Positions 1 through 8,928 of a stretch of DNA of 64,000 nucleotides are shown here, in pieces. Both the position numbers and the translations under genes were made by a program. The DNA comes from Campylobacter sp. RM10537 (lineage in GTDB: Bacteria; Campylobacterota; Campylobacteria; Campylobacterales; Campylobacteraceae): contig NZ_CP059597.1 in NCBI RefSeq assembly GCF_022369435.1, positions 1,116,001 through 1,180,000 on the forward strand, in the 5' to 3' direction. The first letter of the stretch is position 1. The number at the start of each line of letters is the position of its first letter. The notes beneath the pieces were generated by a model. It saw only the letters and a list, made by a program, of their open reading frames with translations, had not been told where the DNA came from and ran no database searches.

Positions 1-315
1 CAAAGAAAACGAACTAATATAGCAATCAACATCTAAAAACATAATAACTTGTGCATTTGCAAAACAAGCACCTAAATTTCTACATTTTCCTTGAGAAAAA
101 AAATCTTTTTGAGATTCATCTTTTAAATAAATATGCCCATTTTCTTCTATAATCTGCTTTAGATTATTTTCAAATGAAGAATAACCTTCAACAAAAATAT
201 ATTCTACTTTCTCATCACTTTTTAAATGCGTGGCTTTTTGTATAACTCTATCTTTTATATAAATTCGTTCTTTACTTAAGCCAAAAGGAATGATGATAGA
301 TAAAATTGGTGTCAT
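1..315 (-). CDS. Glycosyltransferase family 2, capsule locus (partial, N-terminal 105 residues)
   Basis: The gene starts at 315 on the minus strand and runs off the left edge, so only about 105 residues are visible. The start 'MTPILSIIIPFG' followed by 'FFSQGKCRNLGACFANA' and 'VIMFLDVDC' is the layout of a GT-A fold family 2 glycosyltransferase: an N-terminal beta strand, the nucleotide-binding region, then an acidic DxD-like 'DVD'. The start codon overlaps the kpsF stop in an ATGA junction (312-315), so it is translationally coupled to the capsule export genes. It probably transfers a sugar during capsular polysaccharide synthesis. The acceptor and donor cannot be told from this fragment. 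Confidence 0.8.
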   Translation of the reverse strand, partial: MTPILSIIIPFGLSKERIYIKDRVIQKATHLKSDEKVEYIFVEGYSSFENNLKQIIEENGHIYLKDESQKDFFSQGKCRNLGACFANAQVIMFLDVDCYISSFSL

Positions 316-1259
316 ACATTCCCTATAGCATAAAGCTGGATAATCCCTACGACTTTACCATCTTTTCCTACAACAATTTCTTTTATCTTATGTTTTAACA
401 TCAATTCTTCAGCTTCGCTCGCCATAGCATCAGCATCAATAACTTTTGGATTATTGCTCATAATCTCTTTTGCTTTAAAATCAAATCTTGGCTTATCATT
501 TGTTTTTAAAGCTCGACGCAAATCTCCATCGGTAATAATTCCAACCAAATTCTCATTTTCTAAAACGATACAAAGTCCAAGTTTTCCACTTGTCATCACA
601 TTAACAAGATCATTAAATTCAGTTTGCGGATGCACAATAGGAAGATTTCTTGAAACCATAAGATCTTTTACTTTCGTTAAAAGTTTTCGCCCCAAGCTTC
701 CACCAGGATGAAAAAGTGCAAAATCATCAGGTTTAAAATTTTTCTTTTTCATCAAAACTGCTGCTAAAGCATCGCCCATTACTAAGGTTGCTGTTGTTGA
801 AGACATAGGGGCAAGCTTAAGAGGACAAGCCTCTTTTTTAATTGAAATATCTAAACAAACATCTGCTTGTTTTGCTAAAGTAGAATTTAAATTACCTGTC
901 ATTGCTATAAGAGTAATTTTTCTTCTTTTTATAACAGGAATAATTTTTAAAAGCTCTTCGGTTTCACCTGAATTTGAAATAGCGATTAAAACATCTTGAG
1001 GAGTTATCATTCCAAGATCACCATGCAAAGCTTCACCTGGATGAACAAAAAAACTAGGAGTGCCCGTACTTGCCAAAGTTGCTGCAATTTTCGCACCTAT
1101 ATGACCTGATTTGCCCATGCCACTAACAATACATCTTCCTTGTGAGTGAAAAATAAACTCTACTGCTTGATTAAAGTTTTCATCCAAATGCGATGCCAAA
1201 TCGGATATAGATTCAGCTTCTATTCTAAAAACTTCTTTTGCAATTTCAATAGCTTCCAT
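312..1259 (-). CDS. kpsF: D-arabinose 5-phosphate isomerase KpsF
   Basis: This 315-residue protein is predicted to interconvert ribulose 5-phosphate and arabinose 5-phosphate, the first step toward CMP-KDO. An SIS domain covers about residues 30-165, with 'GMGKSGHIGAK' and the sugar-phosphate loop 'SNSGETEE'. Two CBS domains follow (about 200-315; 'DLMVSRNLPIVHP' and 'IMSNNPKVIDADAMA'). The length is usual for the KdsD/KpsF/GutQ family. It lies 12 bp downstream of kpsD in the capsule export block and overlaps the next glycosyltransferase by four bases. That context points to the capsule-dedicated paralogue rather than a general LPS enzyme. Confidence 0.93.
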   Translation of the reverse strand: MEAIEIAKEVFRIEAESISDLASHLDENFNQAVEFIFHSQGRCIVSGMGKSGHIGAKIAATLASTGTPSFFVHPGEALHGDLGMITPQDVLIAISNSGETEELLKIIPVIKRRKITLIAMTGNLNSTLAKQADVCLDISIKKEACPLKLAPMSSTTATLVMGDALAAVLMKKKNFKPDDFALFHPGGSLGRKLLTKVKDLMVSRNLPIVHPQTEFNDLVNVMTSGKLGLCIVLENENLVGIITDGDLRRALKTNDKPRFDFKAKEIMSNNPKVIDADAMASEAEELMLKHKIKEIVVGKDGKVVGIIQLYAIGNV

Positions 1260-1271
1260 AAATAAACCTTT

Positions 1272-2924
1272 TTAAAGATTTAAAACGACATTTGTCGCAA
1301 CGGCAATTTGATAAAGAATTTGAGTTAACATGCTAAAGATTTGCAAATTCTCACTTTCAACCTTAGGTAAAACCAAAATAGAATCACCTGGATGCATAGC
1401 AAGATTGCCATTATACTTTTCGGCTTTTCCATTACTACGTATAACTAAAACTTTAGACGTGTCAGCCCTTTCTCCATAACCTCCAGCAAGATTGATATAA
1501 TATTTTAAATCTTTGCCTTTATCAAAAACAAAAGCACCTGGTAAAGATACTTCACCTTGGACTATTACTAGATTATTTTTACTTGGAACATTGATCACAT
1601 CTCCATCTTCTAAGATTACAGACTTATAAGATTTTGGATTGTCAATAACGATTTGCCCTTTAGGCTCAACTTGTTTTGCCCTTTGAATAAATTCAAGAAT
1701 TAATCTTGCCTGCTGAGCTTTAATAGCAGCACCTTGGGAAGTAACTGAAGTGCTTGTTAAAGCTAAAGTTTCAAGTTCTTTAAGTTGTGCATTAATAAGT
1801 TCTTTTTGAGTTTTAGCTACAGATTTTCTAAAAACTTGCAAAGCATTAACATTTGATTGATCATTAAAAACAATTAATCTTGAAGCATCCTCCAAAGTTG
1901 TTCCTTTTTTTACAACCAAATTTCTTAGTCCACTTTGCTCACCACTTATTGTTATAGTGATATTTTGAGAAATATACTCTGGACTAAACTGCACCTCATC
2001 ACCAGTTTGCAATAAAACTTTAGAAAACTGCATCTTATTATAAGCACTAACATTAAGTTTATGATCCTCTCCATAACTTTTAACTACAGCATTAGTTACT
2101 ATGGGTTTTGCCCCTGCTACACGTGCTAAATCACTTAAAGTTTTAATATCATTTGAAAGTTCAAAACGAAAAGGTCTTTGAACATCTCCACTTACAAAAG
2201 CATAATTTTGCACATTACCTACTAAAATGACATCTCCACTTCTAAAAGGGAAAAGATCCATTTGTCCTTTTAGTAAGAAATTATATAAATCTATATTTTT
2301 AATCACATGATTATTTCTTAAAATTTCAATATCTCTAAAACTTCCATATTCTAAATTTATCCCGCCTGCTTTATCAAGATATTGTATCACAGAATCCGAA
2401 CTTAATCCTTGATAAAGTCCCGGAGAATTTACACTTCCTGTTACAAAAACAGAAACATTTTGATAAGCATTCATATCAGCATAAACAAAAACATTGCTTT
2501 TATAAATTCTATTTACATGCGCTTTAATTACATTGACTAAAGCGCTATTTTTCACTCCTAACAAATTAACAGCACCAACTTTAGGGATAAAAATATTACC
2601 TTGAGAATCTACAACAAGCACACGCTCAAATTCCACAGCACCCCAAATTTTTAAGCTGATTTGATCCCCGACTGCAATTTTATAATCAGGATTATAAACC
2701 CTTTGATTATAATTTTTAAAATTTCCATTAAATAAATGAGCACCAAAAACAAGTATAGTATTATCACTTTTTTCTAAACTTTTTTGTTGTATATTTTTAC
2801 TACTTATATTTTTATCTTGAATTACTCCAGTATCCTCATTTTCAACTGCAGTAATTTGAGAAACATCTACTGAACCAAAAGCAAAAATAAAAGAAAATAA
2901 AAATAAAATAATCTTTTTCATCAA
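1272..2924 (-). CDS. kpsD: Capsule polysaccharide export outer-membrane protein KpsD
   Basis: A 550-residue Wza/KpsD-type polysaccharide export protein thought to form the periplasmic and outer-membrane part of the group 2/3 capsule conduit. A signal peptide is clear (MKKIILFLFSFIFAFGS, residues 2-18). A poly-export domain begins near 'YKIAVGDQISLKIWGAVEF' and is followed by several SLBB-like repeats ('VFVTGSVNSPGLYQG', 'AFVSGDVQRPFRF', 'VIVQGEVSLPGAFVF'). The start codon overlaps the end of kpsE by four bases (ATGA). The C-terminal residues are hydrophobic, as in the family. The order kpsM-T-E-D-F is the standard Campylobacter arrangement. Confidence 0.93.
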   Translation of the reverse strand: MMKKIILFLFSFIFAFGSVDVSQITAVENEDTGVIQDKNISSKNIQQKSLEKSDNTILVFGAHLFNGNFKNYNQRVYNPDYKIAVGDQISLKIWGAVEFERVLVVDSQGNIFIPKVGAVNLLGVKNSALVNVIKAHVNRIYKSNVFVYADMNAYQNVSVFVTGSVNSPGLYQGLSSDSVIQYLDKAGGINLEYGSFRDIEILRNNHVIKNIDLYNFLLKGQMDLFPFRSGDVILVGNVQNYAFVSGDVQRPFRFELSNDIKTLSDLARVAGAKPIVTNAVVKSYGEDHKLNVSAYNKMQFSKVLLQTGDEVQFSPEYISQNITITISGEQSGLRNLVVKKGTTLEDASRLIVFNDQSNVNALQVFRKSVAKTQKELINAQLKELETLALTSTSVTSQGAAIKAQQARLILEFIQRAKQVEPKGQIVIDNPKSYKSVILEDGDVINVPSKNNLVIVQGEVSLPGAFVFDKGKDLKYYINLAGGYGERADTSKVLVIRSNGKAEKYNGNLAMHPGDSILVLPKVESENLQIFSMLTQILYQIAVATNVVLNL

Positions 2925-4039
2925 TATTTGTGCTCCTCTATAATCATTTTAGTAAATTTTATAATTCCATACAATAAAGATAAAATCAAAAATGCTGTTA
3001 AGATATCGTAAAGCCTTTCTGGATATCTTGCAATCTGAGGCTTAGTAGGACTTTGGATTACAACGAGTTGCTTAATTTTTCTTAAAGCTTCAATTCTCGC
3101 ATTTTCATAAGCTTTTAAAGCTGCTTCATAAGCTTTTTGAGTAAAATTTGCCTCTATAGTTAAATCTTGAAATTTAGCTGCTAAGTTATTTAATTTTTGA
3201 GAAGGATTATTGGCTGAAATTTTAGATTTTTCTTTTAACAATTGTTTTTTTAAAGCTACAATTTCAGCTTTTAAGGTTACAATTTCTGGTGCGCTATCAT
3301 TCATATAACTTTGCAAACTTAATAATTTTGTTTCTTTTTGAGCTAAATTAGCTTCAATTTCAGAAACTAACTTAGCCTTACTTTCAGCTTGTTTTAAAGG
3401 ATCAAAAACCCCATATTTATTTTGAAAAGCAATTAAATCATTTTGTGCTTTTTGAAACTTTTCTTTAAATTTTAAAACTTCACTTTCAGCAAAATCCATT
3501 TGTTCTCTTGCTGATTTATGCGAAATTTCATTGATAAATTTTTCACTTTCTTCCATAATGGTTTTAGCAATTAAATAAGAGGATTCTGGACTAAAGCCTT
3601 CTACTTCAACACTTAATAACCCAGTTTGATTATCGGTATGGATTTTAATGCGATTTTGATAGTATTTTAAAAAAGTTTCATTAGAACTTGATTGCCAAAG
3701 TTTATAAAATAAATCCAAATGTTGCTCATCATAAAGTTTTTTAAGTTGAATCTTTTGATTTAAAATTTTTAACATATCAGAAGAATGAATATAGCCTTTA
3801 AGGTATTTTATATCTTCGCTAGCAACAGAATTTGAAGAAAGCAAAGATAAAATTCCATTAGTTTGAGTACTTGCTCCACTTGTAGCTCTAACATCTAAAA
3901 TCATAGTAGTTACATAACGAGGCGCAGCGATAAATACATAATAAATCACCACAAAAATCATCAAAAACCAAACAATTTTAAAAGAATCAAGTATGCTTAA
4001 ATCCTTAATTTTATCTATTAGTGATTTTTTTTCATCCAT
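2921..4039 (-). CDS. kpsE: Capsule export inner-membrane adaptor KpsE
   Basis: A 372-residue membrane-fusion-like protein linking the KpsMT ABC transporter to KpsD. One transmembrane helix is near the N-terminus ('IVWFLMIFVVIYYVFIA', about 23-39) and a second near the C-terminus ('LTAFLILSLLYGIIKF', about 346-361). Between them, residues about 185-320 are rich in heptad-like Lys/Glu/Ala/Leu sequence, consistent with a long periplasmic coiled coil. The start overlaps the kpsT stop by one base and the end overlaps kpsD by four, so the operon is tightly coupled. Confidence 0.92.
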   Translation of the reverse strand: MDEKKSLIDKIKDLSILDSFKIVWFLMIFVVIYYVFIAAPRYVTTMILDVRATSGASTQTNGILSLLSSNSVASEDIKYLKGYIHSSDMLKILNQKIQLKKLYDEQHLDLFYKLWQSSSNETFLKYYQNRIKIHTDNQTGLLSVEVEGFSPESSYLIAKTIMEESEKFINEISHKSAREQMDFAESEVLKFKEKFQKAQNDLIAFQNKYGVFDPLKQAESKAKLVSEIEANLAQKETKLLSLQSYMNDSAPEIVTLKAEIVALKKQLLKEKSKISANNPSQKLNNLAAKFQDLTIEANFTQKAYEAALKAYENARIEALRKIKQLVVIQSPTKPQIARYPERLYDILTAFLILSLLYGIIKFTKMIIEEHKY

Positions 4040-4701
4040 TAAGCTTTTCCTTGATAAACTGCTATACCTTCATCTACATCATCATAAACAGTTATTTTTC
4101 CATTTTCCATAAAAATTATTTTATCACACCATTCTTTAATTTCAGCTACATCATGTGAAACCATAATCACTTTTGATTGACTAAGCCTTTCTTTATAAAG
4201 TTTTACGCTTTTTTCCCTAAAAGAAGGATCACCTACTGCTCCAGCTTCATCGATTAGATAATAATCAAAATCAAAGGCCATACTAAGTCCAAAAGCAACC
4301 CTAGCACTCATTCCAGAAGAATAAGTTTTCATTGGTTCATCAAAAAATTTTCCAAGTTCAGCAAAATCTTCTACAAATTGTACTTTTTCTCGTAATTTTC
4401 TTCCTCTATAACCATAAACTCTTGCTACAAACTTAGCATTATCTCTTGCAGTAAGAGATCCTTGAAAGGCTCCACTTAAACCTAAAGGCCAAGATAATTT
4501 TTTATTGGTAATTATTTTTCCTCTATCTGGAAGTTCAGATCCACTTAAAAGTCTCATAAGAGTGGATTTTCCAGCTCCATTTTTACCTAATAAACCTATG
4601 CTACAATTTTCAGGAAATTCAAAAGTAAAATCTTTAAAAACATAATGCCTTCCGCCACTAAATAAAGGATAAGATTTTGTAAGATTTAAAAGTTTAATCA
4701 T
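4039..4701 (-). CDS. kpsT: Capsule ABC transporter ATP-binding protein KpsT
   Basis: This 220-residue ABC ATPase powers export of the lipid-linked capsule across the inner membrane with KpsM. Walker A is 'GLLGKNGAGKSTLM' (about 38-51), the signature is 'YSSGMSARVAFG' and Walker B is 'YYLIDEAGAVGD'; a switch histidine follows in 'VIMVSHD'. Its short length without a C-terminal carbohydrate-binding domain is typical of group 2/3 KpsT rather than Wzt. It overlaps kpsM by four bases. Confidence 0.95.
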   Translation of the reverse strand: MIKLLNLTKSYPLFSGGRHYVFKDFTFEFPENCSIGLLGKNGAGKSTLMRLLSGSELPDRGKIITNKKLSWPLGLSGAFQGSLTARDNAKFVARVYGYRGRKLREKVQFVEDFAELGKFFDEPMKTYSSGMSARVAFGLSMAFDFDYYLIDEAGAVGDPSFREKSVKLYKERLSQSKVIMVSHDVAEIKEWCDKIIFMENGKITVYDDVDEGIAVYQGKA

Positions 4702-5480
4702 TGTTTTCTTACCGCTGTTAAAGCTTGTCTATTATGATAATAAAAAAATAAACCTATAAAAAGTGTTATAGCAATACAAAAAATGGGATAAATATAATTA
4801 TATTCACCACTTATTGGATAATTTTCAAAAAAATTATATCTTAAAAGCTCCATAATATGAAGCAAAGGATTATAATAAAACAAATTTAATAAAGATTTAG
4901 GCATAAGCCAAGTTGGAAAAATAATACCTGAGGTCCAATAAAAAATAATACTATAATATGCTAGTAGCGTTCTTAAAGGTTCAACAAAATGCCAAATAAT
5001 AGCAAAACAAATTCCCAAAGCAAAACCAGAACAAAAAAGCAAAAATATACAAAAAGAAACGTCTAAAAAATTCTTTGGTATAACCTCTAAATGAAAAAAC
5101 CAGCCAGCAAAAAATAAAACAACTATAAAAATAACAAAATAGATACAAAATTCAAGTAATGCCCTAGCGATAAAAACATGTATGGGTTTAACAGGCTTAT
5201 AAGCAAATAAAGCCAAATTTGCTCCTATACCATTCATTAATTGAGTAACAATGCTTCTAAACATAAAAAAAGGCATAATACCGGAAATTAAAAACATAAA
5301 AATAGAAATTCCCTCAGGCATAACTTGATGATGATACTCTCTAATTAAAGTTCCTATAATAGTAATCACTAAAATAATCGCCATAGGTTCACCTACAACC
5401 CAAAGATAACCCAAATGCTTATTAACACCAAATCTAGTTTTTAATTCTCTAAAAAAAAGTGCATAAATTACATTTAACAT
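4698..5480 (-). CDS. kpsM: Capsule ABC transporter permease KpsM
   Basis: A 260-residue ABC-2 type permease with about six transmembrane segments, for example 'LWVVGEPMAIILVITIIGTL', 'FLISGIMPFFMFRSI' and 'YYSIIFYWTSGIIFP'. With KpsT it forms the inner-membrane exporter for capsule polysaccharide. It is the first gene of the visible leftward kps block. The upstream gap of 52 bp contains a TATAAA-like element close to the start but no strong Shine-Dalgarno sequence. Confidence 0.94.
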   Translation of the reverse strand: MLNVIYALFFRELKTRFGVNKHLGYLWVVGEPMAIILVITIIGTLIREYHHQVMPEGISIFMFLISGIMPFFMFRSIVTQLMNGIGANLALFAYKPVKPIHVFIARALLEFCIYFVIFIVVLFFAGWFFHLEVIPKNFLDVSFCIFLLFCSGFALGICFAIIWHFVEPLRTLLAYYSIIFYWTSGIIFPTWLMPKSLLNLFYYNPLLHIMELLRYNFFENYPISGEYNYIYPIFCIAITLFIGLFFYYHNRQALTAVRKQ

Positions 5481-5532
5481 TTATTTTTATACCACCAATT
5501 TTTACTTTAAAGCATAATGTTAACTCATTTTG

Positions 5533-5952
5533 TTAAATAATAAAAGATTTTTTAAAAAATTCTATTTTTTTAACAAGACCTAAAGTATTATCTGTTAGTT
5601 TAGCCCAAATAAGATCAAGAGTATAAATTCTAGCTTTTTTATCAAATTTAGCAAAAGAAAATTTAGAAAAATACATTTTTTCTTGCTCTTTATTTGCATA
5701 TTTAAATTCGGCTTTAGCTTGAATTCCTTTTAAAAAAGCGATTTTATTTTCCTTAGCAATATTTACAGCAACGCTGGGATTTTTAAAAGCCAACTGAATA
5801 TGTTTGGTTTGCTCATGAGAAGCAATAATTAAAGAAAGATTTTTTTCATCAAAAACATAAAAAGCACTGGCAGTATAAACCCCACTATCATCAATCATAG
5901 ACCATGATAAAAGCTGTTCATTTTTTATAAAATCTAAAATTTTTTCATCCAT
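5533..5952 (-). CDS. UPF0306-family (pyridoxamine phosphate oxidase-like) protein
   Basis: A 139-residue protein with a split-barrel FMN-binding look: 'SWSMIDDSGVYTASAFYVFDE' near residue 17, then 'LIIASHEQTKHIQLAFKNPSVAVNI', as in the YhbP/UPF0306 and PNPOx-like superfamily. The biochemical role is unknown. It stands alone between the capsule block and a divergent gene at 6027. The start at 5952 has no Shine-Dalgarno sequence, and a TATAAT on the same strand lies seven bases upstream, so the transcript may be leaderless. Confidence 0.75.
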   Translation of the reverse strand: MDEKILDFIKNEQLLSWSMIDDSGVYTASAFYVFDEKNLSLIIASHEQTKHIQLAFKNPSVAVNIAKENKIAFLKGIQAKAEFKYANKEQEKMYFSKFSFAKFDKKARIYTLDLIWAKLTDNTLGLVKKIEFFKKSFII

Positions 5953-5959
5953 AGATTAA

Positions 5960-5965
5960 ATTATA
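5960..5965 (-). promoter_or_regulatory. Candidate -10 box for the UPF0306 gene, implying a leaderless mRNA
   Basis: On the minus strand TATAAT occupies 5965-5960. The -7 position would be 5960, which puts transcription start at about 5953-5952, the A of the start codon at 5952. No GGAG-like sequence precedes that codon. Confidence 0.4.
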
Positions 5966-5990
5966 CTCAATAAAATTTAAAATCAGTCGA

Positions 5991-5996
5991 TATAAT
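5991..5996 (+). promoter_or_regulatory. Candidate sigma70 -10 box for the gene at 6027
   Basis: TATAAT at 5991-5996 lies 30 bases before the start codon at 6027, which also has a good AAGGAG ribosome-binding site at 6014-6019. Campylobacter sigma70 promoters are recognised mainly by the -10 box, and no clear -35 is visible. Confidence 0.55.
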
Positions 5997-6026
5997 TATA
6001 ATAAATTAATTTTAAGGAGTTGGGTA

Positions 6027-6575
6027 ATGCAAATTGATGCAAGCAAAAATCAAAGTTTTTCTATGGATTATACTACCAAAAGCGGTAAGCATTTAAGTCT
6101 TTCAATGTATGATAATCAAAGTTTAAATTATAGTGACAAAGATGGAAAACATTTAAGCTTAAAGCATCAATATGGATTTAGCTTTACCTTTGAGGGTTCT
6201 AAATTAACCCAAAATGATATGGATGAAATTAAAGACGCTATGAAAGATGTAGAGCCTATGTTAAAAAATTTCCTAGCTAATTCAAAAGTAGGAGAATTAA
6301 AACCCAAAGAGCTTATCCAAACTGCAATGCAAATTGCTGATGTTTTACCAACTCCAAAAGATGAAAATCATAAAAATGCTATTGCAAGCAATTTAACCAA
6401 TAAACTTGATAACTTATTAAAACAAAATCAAATCAATGATAAAGATGTAAATACTTCTATGTTAGAAGACAGTAAAAAACTTTTAGATGAAGTTTTAGAA
6501 CAAATGAAAAAACAACTTGAAAAACAACAAGAACAAAACAATAAAGAAAAAAATGGCTTAAATCTTTACGCTTAA
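6027..6575 (+). CDS. Conserved Campylobacter hypothetical protein (Cj1450-like)
   Basis: A 182-residue soluble protein that I match by position and general look to C. jejuni Cj1450, once called an ATP/GTP-binding protein, though I see no convincing P-loop here. Residues 10-55 carry three similar short repeats ('SMDYTTKSGKHLSLSMYDN', 'NYSDKDGKHLSLKHQYG'), suggesting a small beta structure. The C-terminal half is helical and ends in a Lys/Gln/Glu-rich coiled coil (about 145-175). There is no signal peptide. It is followed after 11 bp by dut. Function unknown. Confidence 0.7.
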   Translation: MQIDASKNQSFSMDYTTKSGKHLSLSMYDNQSLNYSDKDGKHLSLKHQYGFSFTFEGSKLTQNDMDEIKDAMKDVEPMLKNFLANSKVGELKPKELIQTAMQIADVLPTPKDENHKNAIASNLTNKLDNLLKQNQINDKDVNTSMLEDSKKLLDEVLEQMKKQLEKQQEQNNKEKNGLNLYA

Positions 6576-6586
6576 AAAGGCTAAAT

Positions 6587-7285
6587 ATGCAAAACGTGCA
6601 AATTATAGAAAATATGCTCAAACTCCAACAAAAATTAAATGATGAAACTAATGGTATTGGTTGGAAAGAAGGCTATACCAAAGAAGGAAAACTAATTAGC
6701 TGGAGACGTTGTATTTATATGGAATGTGCTGAACTTATTGATTCGTTTGCTTGGAAGCATTGGAAAAATATTTCAGAAGCAACAAATTGGGAAAATGTAC
6801 GCATAGAAATTGTTGATATTTGGCATTTTATTTTGAGTTTGCTCCTTGAAAATAAAAAACAAGATTTTCATCTTTTTGCTACGGAAATAGCCTCTGTGAG
6901 TGTATTTCAAGATTTTTGCAAAGAAGAGGATAAGCCGAGTGAAAATCAAAGCGAAATTTATGGCATTTTAAACGATATAGAACTTATCATACATAAATGT
7001 AGTGGCTTCGACCTTGATTTAGGTGAATTATTATCTGTTTATTTTACCTTAGCAATTAAATGCGGTCTTAATTTAAATAGCCTCTACCAAATTTATATAG
7101 GAAAAAATGTTCTTAATGCTTTCAGACAGGATCATGGTTATAAAAATGGTACTTATATAAAAAATTGGAATGGTAAAGAAGACAATGAAATTTTAAATGA
7201 AATTTTAAAAACAGAAATAAATTATGAAAAAATTTATAATCATCTTGAAGAAGAATATAAAAAAGTTATTCCATGCAAATTTTAA
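6587..7285 (+). CDS. dut: Dimeric all-alpha dUTPase
   Basis: A 232-residue dUTP pyrophosphatase of the dimeric all-alpha (MazG-related) class, not the trimeric beta class. The Mg2+-binding helices are visible as 'ECAELIDSFAWKHWK' (about 46-60) and 'EIVDIWHFILS' (about 77-87). A lysine/asparagine-rich 'YKNGTYIKNWNGKEDN' near the C-terminus matches the nucleotide-contacting segment of the Campylobacter enzyme. It hydrolyses dUTP to dUMP, keeping uracil out of DNA and feeding thymidylate synthesis. The stop overlaps the start of the next gene by 13 bases. Confidence 0.9.
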   Translation: MQNVQIIENMLKLQQKLNDETNGIGWKEGYTKEGKLISWRRCIYMECAELIDSFAWKHWKNISEATNWENVRIEIVDIWHFILSLLLENKKQDFHLFATEIASVSVFQDFCKEEDKPSENQSEIYGILNDIELIIHKCSGFDLDLGELLSVYFTLAIKCGLNLNSLYQIYIGKNVLNAFRQDHGYKNGTYIKNWNGKEDNEILNEILKTEINYEKIYNHLEEEYKKVIPCKF

Positions 7286-7980
7286 AACTCTCTTTACAAG
7301 ATTTCTTCTCTCTTAAATTTTTAAAATTCTCTCTAATTCCCTTTGCTTGCAGTCTTTTATTTATGAGTATTTTAGGAATCTTTGGTTTTTCTTTTTTGAC
7401 TAATTATTTTCATACTTTATTTAGTGCTAATGAGGATTCTTTTTGGGCTTGGTTTTATGCTTTTCATATAGTCCAAATATTAGTTACTATGATTAGCTTT
7501 TTGTTTTCAGGCTTTATTGTCGTTTTCGCTTCTGTTTTTCTTGCTCTTTTTATTACCTCTTTTTTAACCCCTTTTATCGTGAAAGAAATTAATAAAAAAT
7601 ACTATCATTATAGCCTTAAAGAAGAAGTTGGTTCTCTTAGAGTATTTTTTGAAATTTTTAAAATATTTATAAAATTTATCTTATTTTTTATACTTTGTAC
7701 TTTGGCTTTATTTTTGCCCTTTGTAAATCTTTTTATTTATTATTTTATTTTTTATTATCTTTTTCATAAATTATTAATTTTAGATGTAACAAGCTCGGTT
7801 TTAGATCAACAAAATTTTAAAAGTTTTAATTCTAAATTTTCTCCTTTTGAATTTAAATTCAGTACCTTATGTTTTTATATACTTTCTTCAGTGCCATTTT
7901 TAGGACTTTTTTTTCAAGTGTTTTTTGTAATTTTCTTAACTCATTTAAGTTATCAAAAAATTTTAAAACTTAAAGCTTAA
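7273..7980 (+). CDS. EI24/CysZ-like integral membrane protein
   Basis: A 235-residue, very hydrophobic protein with about four to five transmembrane helices ('FLTNYFHTLF', 'FLFSGFIVVFASVFLALF', 'FIKFILFFILCTLALFLPF', 'CFYILSSVPFLGLFFQ'). The pattern and the internal 'FLTPFIVKEINKKYY' loop resemble the EI24 (CysZ/YabA-like) family. Sulfate uptake, known for CysZ, should not be assumed. It overlaps dut and ends convergently, with 18 bases shared with tilS. Confidence 0.7.
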   Translation: MQILKLSLQDFFSLKFLKFSLIPFACSLLFMSILGIFGFSFLTNYFHTLFSANEDSFWAWFYAFHIVQILVTMISFLFSGFIVVFASVFLALFITSFLTPFIVKEINKKYYHYSLKEEVGSLRVFFEIFKIFIKFILFFILCTLALFLPFVNLFIYYFIFYYLFHKLLILDVTSSVLDQQNFKSFNSKFSPFEFKFSTLCFYILSSVPFLGLFFQVFFVIFLTHLSYQKILKLKA

Positions 7981-8928
7981 AATTTCGATATTGTGATTAT
8001 AAAAATAAGCTCTTAATGATTTTGGTATTTGAGCTTTTCTACACTCTTCTTTAAATTTTTTAGGCAATTTTTCACAAACTTCATAAGGAAAAATAAAAGC
8101 TTTATCATCTTTATAAGCTATGCCTATTTTTCCACTTATAACACAATCACTTTTTAGCATTTGCTCTCTTTGTTTGGCGCTTGGGACAATTCCTTGAATT
8201 TTTAATGCTTTGGCGATCATACTTTCTTCTTTAGGACAAATTAAAATCCCTTTAAAATTTTGAATCTTCTTAAAATCATAAATTTTTTGTTGGTCTTTTC
8301 GCAAATAATCAAAACTTCTTTTCAAACCTTTAGAAAATTTTTCGACAAAAGAATTGGAAAATTCTTGTCTTATGAAATTTCTAAAATATTTTATATCATC
8401 ATTGCTTTCATCATTAAAATAAAAGATTTTATTCTCTTTTAAAAAATTTAAAATTTCGTTTTTGCTTACAAAAAGCAAAGGTCTTACAATATCATAATTT
8501 TCATGTTTTTCAATTTCATTCATTCCTAAGATTTCTACCAAACCCGCTCCACGAGAAAGCTGCATCAAAAACCATTCAAATTGGTCATTAAGATGATGAG
8601 CTAAAATAAGATGATCATAAGAATTTTCAAGGCAAATTTGATGAAAAAAATCATAACGAAAATTCCTAGCTTCTTTTTCAAAATTGCCTTTAAATTTGGG
8701 AGCAGTTTTTATAAAAATTTGTTTTTGAAATTTTAAGGCAAGTTCTTTAGCTTTATTTTCTTCTTTGTCGCTATTTGTTCTAGTTTTATAATTAATTAAA
8801 GCTAAATCAAATGAAATATTTTTTTGCATTAAAAAATAAAAAAGCGCACTTGAATCACTCCCATAAGAAAAAGCGAGTAAATTTTTACCCTTTTTTAATA
8901 ATTCTAAAATTTCATGCTTAATCTGCAT
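7963..8928 (-). CDS. tilS: tRNA(Ile)-lysidine synthetase TilS
   Basis: A 321-residue N-type ATP pyrophosphatase that makes lysidine at C34 of tRNA-Ile(CAU), allowing AUA decoding. The PP-loop at residues 19-28 reads '[10 protein letters not shown]', with Tyr replacing the first Gly of the usual SGGxDS. '[18 protein letters not shown]' gives the second conserved block (HHxxDQ). The protein is shorter than E. coli TilS because it lacks most of the C-terminal domains, which is normal for this group. It overlaps rimO by 11 bases at its start and the convergent membrane protein by 18 bases at its end. Confidence 0.9.
   Translation of the reverse strand: MQIKHEILELLKKGKNLLAFSYGSDSSALFYFLMQKNISFDLALINYKTRTNSDKEENKAKELALKFQKQIFIKTAPKFKGNFEKEARNFRYDFFHQICLENSYDHLILAHHLNDQFEWFLMQLSRGAGLVEILGMNEIEKHENYDIVRPLLFVSKNEILNFLKENKIFYFNDESNDDIKYFRNFIRQEFSNSFVEKFSKGLKRSFDYLRKDQQKIYDFKKIQNFKGILICPKEESMIAKALKIQGIVPSAKQREQMLKSDCVISGKIGIAYKDDKAFIFPYEVCEKLPKKFKEECRKAQIPKSLRAYFYNHNIEILSFKF

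Noticed and set aside
7963-7980. Disruption of tilS or the membrane protein by their overlap
   Set aside because: Both frames are complete; an 18-base convergent overlap is unremarkable in a compact genome.
7963-8928. Inactive TilS because of the altered PP-loop (SYGSDS)
   Set aside because: The remaining motifs are intact and I believe this variant is normal in Campylobacter, so inactivation is not supported.
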